Positions 1 through 5,022 of a DNA stretch of 5,022 nucleotides are shown here, one piece after another; the first letter of the stretch is position 1; each line of letters begins with the position of its first letter. The stretch lies in the NCBI GenBank assembly GCA_002721775.1, contig PBLM01000034.1:16682-21703 (forward strand), given 5' to 3'. The notes under the pieces are model-generated. The model searched no databases, was not told the origin of the DNA, and was given only the letters and a program-made list of their open reading frames with translations. The DNA comes from Rhodospirillaceae bacterium (GTDB lineage Bacteria > Pseudomonadota > Alphaproteobacteria > Puniceispirillales > Puniceispirillaceae). A program made the translations under genes and the position numbers.

Positions 1-89
1 TGCAGGTTGGGGGAGCAATGATAGTGGTCACATCGTGTATGTTTATTGTTTGGCGGGAATTTGTTATCTCTCGTAAGCAGCACGCCTGA
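1..89 (+). CDS. C-terminal end of a probable EamA/DMT-family membrane transporter (5'-truncated by the window edge)
   Basis: The frame beginning at base 3 is open from the window edge to a TGA at 87-89 and encodes 28 residues. They start with a hydrophobic stretch, GGAMIVVTSCMFIVW, followed at once by a basic and polar tail, REFVISRKQHA. A last transmembrane helix of the form 'GaalIvaSglyilwRE' plus a short positively charged cytoplasmic tail is typical of the tenth helix of drug/metabolite transporters (EamA, RhaT-like), which export or import small molecules across the inner membrane. Only the last helix is present, so substrate and subfamily cannot be given, and another polytopic membrane protein remains possible. 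The stop lies 28 bp before the start of the next gene on the same strand, so the two may be co-transcribed. Confidence 0.55.
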   Translation, partial: QVGGAMIVVTSCMFIVWREFVISRKQHA

Positions 90-103
90 AATCTGCGGAA
101 GCA

Positions 104-109
104 AGAGGG
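104..109 (+). promoter_or_regulatory. Ribosome binding site that fixes the start of the 172-residue gene
   Basis: AGAGGG lies exactly 8 nt before the ATG at 118. The same hexamer at the same 8-nt distance precedes gor (2833-2838). This favours ATG 118 over an in-frame TTG at 46, which would add 24 residues, overlap the upstream transporter reading frame and lacks a comparable site. Confidence 0.7.
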
Positions 110-117
110 AAGAACCT

Positions 118-636
118 ATGATTATTCGTTTGATGGGAGAAATTGACATTCACAGTTTCACCGCTGACAGCCTGTTGTTAGAGCAGCCCGTTATAAGCAA
201 TCTTCAGATGCCAGATGGCGTCAGTGACAGCGATATGATAAACTGGCTGGGCCAGGCTTTGGATAGTGGTGCCGCTGACAGGCTGGAAGGAGATGAAGAG
301 TTCAGAAGGCAGGTTGAAAGCGCAGGCCGGTATTTAACAGGCCTCCGCCAACCAGGCCTGAAAGATGGTCAGTTCATCATGCTTCTTATTTTGCGGGAAC
401 GCTGGCCTGTCGGCAGCAAGGCTAAATTTAAGGTGGTCGCTGACCGTGTTGGGGCCAGCCATACCTATCATCTGATGGCCTGTCCGATTCAGGAAGCTGT
501 CGATTTTAATGATGATGAAGCGATGTCATCAGCAGAGGCAAAATCACTGCATGCTATGGTTCCAGCTATGAAGCGGTCACGTAAACAATTTGCGAACAGT
601 TCTGGTTTGCAGCAATTTTTGAAAAATCTGTCCTGA
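118..636 (+). CDS. Conserved-looking hypothetical protein, 172 residues, function unknown
   Basis: I do not recognise this protein. It starts at ATG 118, supported by AGAGGG 8 nt upstream, and ends in TGA at 634-636. It has no signal peptide and no clear membrane helix, so it is probably cytoplasmic. The first half is acidic (for example GEID near residue 7 and EGDEEF near 57-62) and looks mostly helical. A central block around residues 84-111 (GQFIMLLILRERWPVG, then KAKFKVVADRV) alternates hydrophobic and charged residues as a beta-rich core would, and is followed by SHTYHLMACP at 114-123. The C-terminal third has an acidic patch (DFNDDEAMSSAEA) and then a basic segment, MKRSRKQF, at 151-158. 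No catalytic motif can be claimed. The gene follows the transporter fragment by 28 bp and converges on the acetoacetyl-CoA synthetase gene with 7 bp between stops. Codon use and length support a real gene; any function would be a guess. Confidence 0.75.
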   Translation: MIIRLMGEIDIHSFTADSLLLEQPVISNLQMPDGVSDSDMINWLGQALDSGAADRLEGDEEFRRQVESAGRYLTGLRQPGLKDGQFIMLLILRERWPVGSKAKFKVVADRVGASHTYHLMACPIQEAVDFNDDEAMSSAEAKSLHAMVPAMKRSRKQFANSSGLQQFLKNLS

Positions 637-643
637 ACCTGCC

Positions 644-2602
644 TTAACCCGCAAGTTCGGGACGATTTCTGAAATGAGCAAGTGCATCTGGGTTTGCCAG
701 GGCTTCTGTGTTTTTCACATCCCGCCCGTGAACAACATCGCGCACGGCTAGTTCTGAAATTTTCCCAGATCGTGTTCGGGGGATATCCGGGACAGCACAA
801 ATTACCGCAGGGACGTGACGCGGACTAGCTTTTCTTTTCAAGTCTGCTTTTATTTGGGCTTGCAGGTCATCATCTAACTGTTTGCCATCAGCTAATCTGA
901 CAAAAAGAATTATCCTGACATCATCCGCGAATGCCTTGCCGATCACCAACGCCTCAGTCACATCATCTAATGCTTCAACAATACGGTAGATTTCGGCAGT
1001 CCCGATCCGCACACCACCAGGATTTAATGTTGCATCTGAACGGCCATGAATAATGACGCCGTAATTTTCAGTTAATGTTGCCCAGTCGCCATGCCGCCAT
1101 ACATCTTGAAAGTGCGCGAAATAAGCTTCTTTGTATTTTTGTCCATCATCATCATTCCAGAACCCTATAGGCATAGAAATAAAAGGAGACAGGCAACATA
1201 ATTCACCTTGTTTGCCAGAAATTTTCTGACCATCATCATTAAGAACGGCTACGTCCATGCCCAGACCGCGAACCTGAATTTCTCCTGCAAATACAGGCAG
1301 AACAGGACAGCCCAAAACAAAGCAGCCCACAATATCCGTGCCCCCAGAAATAGAGGCTAATTGCAAATTAGGTTGTATTGCCTCGTACACGAATTTAAAC
1401 GCTTCAGCAGATAATGGAGATCCAGTTGAACATAATGTGCGCAAGGCTGACAGTTTGAATTCCTCACGGGGAATTAGACCGGCCTTTCTGATGGCATCAA
1501 TATATTTTGCCGATGTGCCGAATAAGGTTAACTTTTCTTCTTCAGCTATCTGCCATAGCCGCTCAGGTCTTGGGTAAAAAGGGTTGCCTTCATACAAAAT
1601 TACTGTTGCACGGCAGAGCAGGGCCGACACAAGCCAGTTCCACATCATCCACCCACACGTTGTGAAATAAAACACATTATCGCCAGATTTCACATTACTG
1701 TGAAGACGCAACTCACAAATGTGTTTCATTAAGGTGCCGCCAACCGAATGAACAATGCATTTTGGTGCGCCTGTCGTTCCTGATGAATACAGAATGTAAA
1801 GCGGGTCATTAAAGCTGACCGGGACAAATTTCGTCAAAGGACTGTAAGTTAGGGCTTGCTCAAATAAAACAGCTGATCTGATCTGACTGATATCTGGAGT
1901 TGGGTTGATGTAGCCGACAACAGCAACCGTTTCGATTGATGGGATGGCTTGTGCTAATTCTGCAATGTTATCCAGCCTGTCAATAACCTTACCATTATAA
2001 TGATAGCCATCTGATGCAATTAGCAATTTAGGGGTAATTTGCCCAAAGCGGTCACTGACACCTGTCAGGCCAAAATCAGGTGAACAACTTGAAAAAATGC
2101 CGCCAACTGCTGCCGTTGCCAGCATCGCTATAAGCGCATGTTCCCCATTTGGCAGATAGGCAGCAACGCGGTCTCCTTTGCCGATCCCCTTGCGCTGCAT
2201 CCATCCTGCCAGCGCCATAACAGTTTTTTGCAGCTCAGCCCTTGTTAAACGTGTGCAGCGTCCATCTTCACCATAGGCGATGATAGCAGGACGGTCATCT
2301 GCTTCGGCCAACATGTTCTGAGCATAATTTAAAGAGGCGTCAGGAAAAAAACGAGCTCCTGGCATTTGATTTTCATTGATGAGAAGGCGCGTGCCTTTCT
2401 CGCCAATAACATCATGCCAATCCCACAAAGATGACCAGAACACACCTTTTTCCTGAACTGACCACTGCCAGAGCTGATGATAATCACCTGCCCAGTCAAA
2501 CCCTTTCTCCGACTTTACAAAGGAGGCATAGCTGTCGATTTCAGTGGGGCTGCCATCAGGCGTCCATAACAGATTGCCTAAAACAGAAGTGGGGTCTGTC
2601 AT
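644..2602 (-). CDS. aacS: Acetoacetyl-CoA synthetase (acetoacetate--CoA ligase)
   Basis: This cytoplasmic enzyme of the ANL adenylate-forming superfamily converts acetoacetate, ATP and CoA to acetoacetyl-CoA, AMP and pyrophosphate. It feeds ketone bodies or polyhydroxybutyrate breakdown products into acetyl-CoA and lipid metabolism. The protein has 652 residues, the usual full length. An N-terminal cap domain (about residues 35-95, with DYHQLWQWSV and ARFFPDASLNYAQN) precedes the AMP-binding domain. Visible motifs are the phosphate-binding loop YSSGTTGAPK (272-281), SGGTDI (419-424), HGDW (504-507), GRSDATLNPGGVRIGTAEIY (520-539) and RTRSGK (609-614), whose K614 is the expected catalytic lysine. 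The C-terminal HGRDVKNTEALANPDAL segment is characteristic of acetoacetyl-CoA rather than acetyl-CoA synthetases. The start is ATG with AAGGAA 7 nt upstream. It is divergent from gor across 244 bp and nearly touches the convergent gene at its 3' end. The name acsA/acsA2 is also used for this gene in rhizobia. No key residue appears missing. Confidence 0.95.
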   Translation of the reverse strand: MTDPTSVLGNLLWTPDGSPTEIDSYASFVKSEKGFDWAGDYHQLWQWSVQEKGVFWSSLWDWHDVIGEKGTRLLINENQMPGARFFPDASLNYAQNMLAEADDRPAIIAYGEDGRCTRLTRAELQKTVMALAGWMQRKGIGKGDRVAAYLPNGEHALIAMLATAAVGGIFSSCSPDFGLTGVSDRFGQITPKLLIASDGYHYNGKVIDRLDNIAELAQAIPSIETVAVVGYINPTPDISQIRSAVLFEQALTYSPLTKFVPVSFNDPLYILYSSGTTGAPKCIVHSVGGTLMKHICELRLHSNVKSGDNVFYFTTCGWMMWNWLVSALLCRATVILYEGNPFYPRPERLWQIAEEEKLTLFGTSAKYIDAIRKAGLIPREEFKLSALRTLCSTGSPLSAEAFKFVYEAIQPNLQLASISGGTDIVGCFVLGCPVLPVFAGEIQVRGLGMDVAVLNDDGQKISGKQGELCCLSPFISMPIGFWNDDDGQKYKEAYFAHFQDVWRHGDWATLTENYGVIIHGRSDATLNPGGVRIGTAEIYRIVEALDDVTEALVIGKAFADDVRIILFVRLADGKQLDDDLQAQIKADLKRKASPRHVPAVICAVPDIPRTRSGKISELAVRDVVHGRDVKNTEALANPDALAHFRNRPELAG

Positions 2603-2609
2603 TTTTCCG

Positions 2610-2615
2610 TTCCTT
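2610..2615 (-). promoter_or_regulatory. Ribosome binding site of aacS
   Basis: On the minus strand AAGGAA stands 7 nt before the ATG at 2602-2600. It supports that start; the protein then begins MTDPTSVLGNLLW, which fits the family N-terminus. Confidence 0.65.
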
Positions 2616-2634
2616 GTTGGTTCTGTTTGTGGGA

Positions 2635-2664
2635 AGTTTAATCTTGCTGACGGTCAGATGTAAA
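2635..2664 (-). promoter_or_regulatory. Weak candidate sigma-70 promoter for aacS with a palindrome in its spacer
   Basis: Read on the minus strand, TTTACA (2664-2659, five of six matches to TTGACA) is followed after 18 nt by TAAACT (2640-2635, four of six matches to TATAAT). The inferred transcription start near 2628 would give a leader of about 25 nt containing the ribosome binding site. The -10 match is modest, and a nearby TTGACT (2676-2671) has no acceptable partner. The palindrome at 2647-2657 lies inside the spacer, where a repressor or MerR-type activator could act. This is inference from sequence similarity only. Confidence 0.25.
2647..2657. repeat. Perfect odd palindrome CTGAC-G-GTCAG, possible operator of aacS
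   Basis: The 11-bp sequence CTGACGGTCAG is symmetrical around the central G. Wider partial symmetry exists, with GTTTA at 2636-2640 and TAAAC at 2661-2665, although the two outer arms are not equally spaced from the centre (6 and 3 bp). It sits 45-55 bp before the aacS start codon and inside the only promoter-like pair seen there. Short palindromes of this kind are typical of dimeric regulators, but I cannot name one. Confidence 0.3.
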
Positions 2665-2765
2665 CGAAACAGTCAATAATTCAAAAAAATTTATGTTCAA
2701 TGGTCAGGTTCTGTTTTCCTCTCAGTAGTGCATTAGATAGAAGAGCACTTATGTGTCTTTTTCTC

Positions 2766-2806
2766 AAGGATTGATCATGCTATTCACAGGCCTGCATCAC
2801 GAGTAA
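2766..2806 (+). CDS. Candidate 9-codon leader peptide upstream of gor, with its own ribosome binding site
   Basis: AAGGA at 2766-2770 stands 6 nt before ATG 2777, which opens the frame MLFTGLHHE and ends in TAA at 2804-2806. The span given includes the ribosome binding site; the coding part is 2777-2806. The last codons (CTG CAT CAC) form the 5' arm of the terminator-like hairpin at 2792-2816 and the stop codon lies in its loop. A ribosome translating to the end would therefore cover the hairpin and should keep it from forming. The two adjacent His codons are noted but are too few to claim amino-acid sensing. A frame this short can arise by chance. The good ribosome binding site and its exact overlap with the hairpin are the reasons to list it. 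It is about 40 bp before the gor start. Confidence 0.35.
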
Positions 2807-2812
2807 TATGAT
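2783..2812 (+). promoter_or_regulatory. Candidate sigma-70 promoter for gor
   Basis: TTCACA (2783-2788) and TATGAT (2807-2812) each match the -35 and -10 consensus at five of six positions and are 18 nt apart. The start of transcription would be near 2818-2820, giving a leader of about 28 nt with AGAGGG before the ATG. The -10 element falls across the loop and 3' arm of the hairpin at 2792-2816. If this promoter is the real one, the hairpin is not in the gor transcript and would instead stop transcription arriving from upstream. Confidence 0.4.
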
Positions 2813-2823
2813 GCAGCTTTTTT
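2792..2823 (+). terminator. Factor-independent terminator-like hairpin in the gor leader
   Basis: CTGCATCA (2792-2799) and TGATGCAG (2809-2816) are perfectly complementary arms of 8 bp with a 9-nt loop. They are followed by C and then six T at 2818-2823. The T run is on the plus-strand side only, so it would act on rightward transcripts. No complete gene on the plus strand ends here, because aacS runs leftward from 2602. The hairpin therefore ends either a short leader or small RNA, or attenuates gor transcription. The stem is half AT, so its strength is moderate. Confidence 0.55.
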
Positions 2824-2832
2824 GCGTTTAAC

Positions 2833-2838
2833 AGAGGG
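2833..2838 (+). promoter_or_regulatory. Ribosome binding site of gor
   Basis: AGAGGG is 8 nt before ATG 2847, the same hexamer and spacing as before the gene at 118. It supports the chosen start, which places the FAD-binding GAGSGG loop 13 residues from the N-terminus as expected. Confidence 0.7.
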
Positions 2839-2846
2839 CAGAAAAA

Positions 2847-4208
2847 ATGACAGCGGAATATGATTATGATCTCATCGTTATTGGTGCCGGATCGGGCGGG
2901 GTTCGTGCTGGGCGTATTGCTGCTGGTTTCGGCGCCCGAGTCGCTGTGATTGAAGAGGACAGACCTGGTGGTACTTGTGTTATAAGAGGCTGTGTCCCGA
3001 AGAAGCTTTTGGTGTATGGGTCAAGCATTGGCGGCGACTTGGAAGATGCCACAGGGTTTGGCTGGAAGATTGACAAGGCAATACATGATTGGCCCGCACT
3101 GATTGCTGCCAAAGATAGAGAACTTGAACGTCTTGAGGGCATTTACCGAAAGCTGCTTGAATCTGCCGGCGCAGAATTGATCTCAGGGCGCGGTAAAATC
3201 GTTGGTCCGCATCAGGTCAGTGTGAATGAGCGTAAAATTTCTGGTGAAACCATTCTGATTGCTACAGGCGGGCGGCCGCAAATACCTGACGTACTTGGCC
3301 TCAGACAATATGCTATTACCTCGACAGAAGCTCTTGACCTGAAAAATTTGCCTGAACGCATCGTTGTTTATGGCGGGGGGTATATAGCATTGGAATTTGC
3401 TAGCATTTTCAGAGGTTTCGGCAGCGAGGTGCATCTGGTTTATCGTGGCGACTTGCCTTTGAGAGGGTTTGATGATGATGTACGCAAACATATGGCTGAA
3501 GCCCTTTTGAAAAGAGGTATTAATATTCACCATAGCGCAACTATTACAGCTGTCTGCTCAGATGAAAAACAACTGGCTGTAGAGTTAAGTGATGGTCAGG
3601 CTATAGTATCTGATCAGATTTTAGCAGCCACCGGCCGAGTGCCAAACACGCAGGACCTTGGGCTTGAGTCCACATATGTGAAATTGTCTCACACAGGGGC
3701 AATCTGTGTGGATGAAAATTCGCGCACAAACATTAATTCAATTTTTGCTGTTGGGGATGTCACAGACAGGATAAACTTGACCCCAGTAGCAATAGCTGAG
3801 GCCCATGCCTTTGCTGATTCACTTTTTGGCCAAAAAAACAGACAGGCCAATCATAAAAATGTGGCGTCAGCTGTCTTTAGCCAGCCTCCTGTCGCATCAG
3901 TAGGGCAGACAGAAGATGAGGCCAGACAAGAACATGGTGAGCTAGATATTTACGAGAGCCACTTCAACCCGATGAAAAATACATTGTCCGGCAGGAACGA
4001 GCAGACTTACATGAAACTTATCGTGGCCAGCAGCAGCCAAAAAATATTGGGAATTCATATGGTTGGATCTGATTCAGCAGAAATTATGCAGGGGCTGGCT
4101 ATCGCTGTAAACATGGGAGCAACAAAAGAAGATTTTGATGCAGTTATTGGCATTCATCCAACTGCTGCAGAGGAATTTGTAACCATGCGGACTAAACGCC
4201 AGGGTTAA
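2847..4208 (+). CDS. gor: Glutathione-disulfide reductase
   Basis: This cytoplasmic flavoenzyme uses NADPH to reduce oxidised glutathione to two molecules of GSH, keeping the thiol pool reduced. The 453-residue length is normal for a bacterial form without targeting extension. The FAD-binding loop is GAGSGG (13-18). The redox-active disulfide is C44/C49 within GGTCVIRGCVPKK (41-53). The NADPH-binding fold begins at GGGYIALEFA (176-185), with R200 and R206 placed as in NADPH-preferring enzymes. The second FAD motif is AVGDVTDRINLTPVA (301-315). The dimerisation domain ends in HPTAAEE (437-443), where H437 and E442 form the catalytic dyad contributed by the partner subunit. The IR between the cysteines, instead of the NV of the E. 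coli and human enzymes, is the version I associate with plants, cyanobacteria and alphaproteobacteria. Related enzymes such as trypanothione or mycothione reductase are less likely given the close match to GR throughout. It is divergent from aacS and is followed after 140 bp by the DAHP synthase gene on the same strand. Confidence 0.96.
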   Translation: MTAEYDYDLIVIGAGSGGVRAGRIAAGFGARVAVIEEDRPGGTCVIRGCVPKKLLVYGSSIGGDLEDATGFGWKIDKAIHDWPALIAAKDRELERLEGIYRKLLESAGAELISGRGKIVGPHQVSVNERKISGETILIATGGRPQIPDVLGLRQYAITSTEALDLKNLPERIVVYGGGYIALEFASIFRGFGSEVHLVYRGDLPLRGFDDDVRKHMAEALLKRGINIHHSATITAVCSDEKQLAVELSDGQAIVSDQILAATGRVPNTQDLGLESTYVKLSHTGAICVDENSRTNINSIFAVGDVTDRINLTPVAIAEAHAFADSLFGQKNRQANHKNVASAVFSQPPVASVGQTEDEARQEHGELDIYESHFNPMKNTLSGRNEQTYMKLIVASSSQKILGIHMVGSDSAEIMQGLAIAVNMGATKEDFDAVIGIHPTAAEEFVTMRTKRQG

Positions 4209-4348
4209 AGTCCGCACCGGAGTATTAAATCTCCTTTAATGAAGAGTTTTCTTTGCTTTTAAGCAATTAATCGGTATTTTGATGTTATGCAAATTCCATC
4301 AACAGTAGAAGGCAGTTTTGCGCTAGATTGAACGAAACTGAGCGAAAC
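4209..4348 (+). other. Intergenic leader between gor and the DAHP synthase gene
   Basis: This 140-bp AT-rich stretch contains no convincing gene. The best structural element is TTGATG (4279-4284) paired with CATCAA (4297-4302) across a 12-nt loop. TTGCTT-TT-AAGCAA (4253-4266) is another symmetrical element. A weak promoter-like pair, TTGCTT (4253-4258) with TATTTT (4275-4280) at 16-nt spacing, is possible. GGAG/CTCC at 4220-4233 forms only a 4-bp stem before a short T run, so no clear gor terminator is seen and read-through into the next gene is possible. Two tiny frames, MKSFLCF (4239-4262) and MLCKFHQQ (4282-4308), lack ribosome binding sites. Confidence 0.4.
4333..4348 (+). repeat. Tandem CGAAAC pair, 10-bp period, directly before the DAHP synthase start
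   Basis: CGAAAC occurs at 4333-4338 and again at 4343-4348, one helical turn apart, ending at the base before the ATG. The same hexamer is also in the aacS upstream region (2665-2670). Two copies may be coincidence. If functional, the spacing would suit a protein binding one face of the DNA or RNA. Confidence 0.25.
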
Positions 4349-5022
4349 ATGAATTGGCAACCTGATAGTTGGCGCAAATTCCCGATCCTGCAGGTTCCTG
4401 AATATCCTGATCAGGGTGTTTTGAATAAGGTGGAACAGAAACTTGCTGAAAAGCCGCCTCTTGTTTTTGCAGGTGAGGTGCAAAATTTGCGCAGTCAGCT
4501 TGGACATGTGGCAAATGGACAAGGATTTTTGCTTCAGGGCGGTGACTGTGCAGAAAGCTTTGCTGAATTTTCAGCTAATTTGATCAGGGATAATTTCCGT
4601 GTCTTTCTGCAGATGGCAGTTGTACTCACTTTTGGTGCGTCCATGCCTGTGGTGAAAATTGGGCGAATGGCGGGGCAGTTTGCTAAGCCGCGCTCATCTG
4701 ACATTGAGAAAGTTGGTGATATTGAATTGCCTTCCTATCGAGGAGATATGATCAATGGCATTGATTTTGAAACGAAAGATCGGATGCCTGATCCAAAGCG
4801 CTTGCTGCGGGTTTATGAGCAGTCAGCGTCAACATTGAATTTGCTGCGAGCATTTGCGCAGGGCGGGATGGCTGACTTAACGGCTGTTCATAACTGGACT
4901 GCAGATTTCATTTCAGACAAGGAAGAAGCTAGAAGGTATGCAGAAATTGCTGAACGGATCGACGAATGTTTGTCCTTCATGCGAGCCTGCGGAGTTACCT
5001 CACAAACTACTAGAGCATTGGC
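4349..5022 (+). CDS. Class II 3-deoxy-7-phosphoheptulonate (DAHP) synthase, N-terminal half (cut by the window end)
   Basis: The enzyme condenses phosphoenolpyruvate with erythrose 4-phosphate to DAHP, the first step of the shikimate pathway to aromatic amino acids. The open frame gives 224 residues without a stop; class II enzymes have about 450-470, so roughly half is present. Family signatures run in order: [10 protein letters not shown] (3-12), the PPLVFAGEV block (36-44), [11 protein letters not shown] (61-71), [17 protein letters not shown] (101-117), LPSYRGD (127-133), the DPKRLL..Y..S segment (148-159) and [12 protein letters not shown] (172-183). C67 is the expected metal ligand and R106 a phosphate-binding arginine. 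Their 39-residue spacing equals that of Cys87 and Arg126 in the Mycobacterium tuberculosis enzyme, so the N-terminus here is about 20 residues shorter. ATG 4349 is chosen because WxPDSWR should sit at the very N-terminus. The ribosome binding site is poor (GAG at 4340-4342). A TTG at 4328 is the only upstream alternative. The remaining metal and substrate residues lie beyond the window. Confidence 0.93.
   Translation, partial: MNWQPDSWRKFPILQVPEYPDQGVLNKVEQKLAEKPPLVFAGEVQNLRSQLGHVANGQGFLLQGGDCAESFAEFSANLIRDNFRVFLQMAVVLTFGASMPVVKIGRMAGQFAKPRSSDIEKVGDIELPSYRGDMINGIDFETKDRMPDPKRLLRVYEQSASTLNLLRAFAQGGMADLTAVHNWTADFISDKEEARRYAEIAERIDECLSFMRACGVTSQTTRAL

Noticed and set aside
46..117. N-terminal extension of the 172-residue protein from TTG 46
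   Set aside because: It overlaps the transporter reading frame, lacks a ribosome binding site and uses a rare start, while ATG 118 has AGAGGG at 8 nt.
615..627. ATTTTT-G-AAAAAT palindrome near the end of the 172-residue gene
   Set aside because: A one-base loop cannot fold as a hairpin and the bases encode the FLKN end of the protein, so it is low-complexity AT sequence.
489..800. Minus-strand open frame of 103 codons
   Set aside because: It overlaps the ends of two well-supported genes in another frame. Its product is rich in Cys, Arg and Ser without family character, and it is a shadow.
2431..2679. Plus-strand open frame reaching into the aacS upstream region, with a hydrophobic C-terminus (FFRSLLVLFVGSLILLTV)
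   Set aside because: Most of it is antisense to the start of aacS. The hydrophobic end comes from T-rich upstream DNA, and no ribosome binding site or family match is seen. The helix-like end is worth remembering but not enough.
3183..3533. Minus-strand open frame of 116 codons inside gor
   Set aside because: It lies fully antisense to the conserved FAD/NADPH coding region of gor, with no ribosome binding site or recognisable domain.
4239..4308. Two tiny frames (MKSFLCF and MLCKFHQQ) as aromatic-amino-acid leader peptides
   Set aside because: Neither has a ribosome binding site, aromatic codons are too few, and no terminator hairpin with a T-run follows.
4259..4522. Minus-strand frames of 87 and 63 codons over the DAHP synthase start
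   Set aside because: They overlap the conserved N-terminus of DAHP synthase in antisense, and their composition is not protein-like.
1..5022. CRISPR arrays, tRNA or rRNA genes, insertion sequences, attachment sites, defence or phage genes
   Set aside because: No regularly spaced repeats, cloverleaf, transposase motif or terminal inverted repeats were found. The coding capacity is filled by metabolic genes.

Overview
The window comes from a bacterial chromosome, most likely an alphaproteobacterium of moderate GC content. This is an inference from protein style: the acetoacetyl-CoA synthetase and the CVIRGC-type glutathione reductase are close to alphaproteobacterial family patterns, and a class II DAHP synthase lies next to gor. 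No rRNA or other taxonomic marker is present, so the finer taxonomy (for example a marine lineage) is open.

Layout from left to right. (i) Bases 1-89 hold the last codons of a membrane protein whose C-terminus resembles an EamA/DMT-family transporter. (ii) Bases 118-636 encode an unrecognised 172-residue soluble protein on the same strand, with a good ribosome binding site. (iii) Bases 644-2602 on the minus strand encode a full-length acetoacetyl-CoA synthetase, convergent with the previous gene and separated from it by 7 bp. (iv) Bases 2603-2846 form a divergent regulatory region. (v) Bases 2847-4208 encode a complete glutathione reductase. (vi) Bases 4209-4348 are a leader region. (vii) From base 4349 to the right edge runs the N-terminal half of a class II 3-deoxy-7-phosphoheptulonate (DAHP) synthase, cut by the window end.

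The genes are housekeeping or central metabolism: ketone-body and polyhydroxybutyrate-linked carbon use (acetoacetyl-CoA synthetase), thiol redox balance (glutathione reductase), and entry into the shikimate pathway (DAHP synthase). No mobile element, CRISPR array, tRNA, rRNA or defence system is visible.

The least ordinary part is the leader of gor. A 9-codon open reading frame with a strong ribosome binding site (2766-2806) runs into a perfect 8-bp hairpin followed by six T (2792-2823), which looks like a factor-independent terminator 23 bp before the gor start codon. This arrangement suggests translation-controlled attenuation or a short independent transcript. A sigma-70-like promoter could also lie inside the same hairpin, so the interpretations compete.
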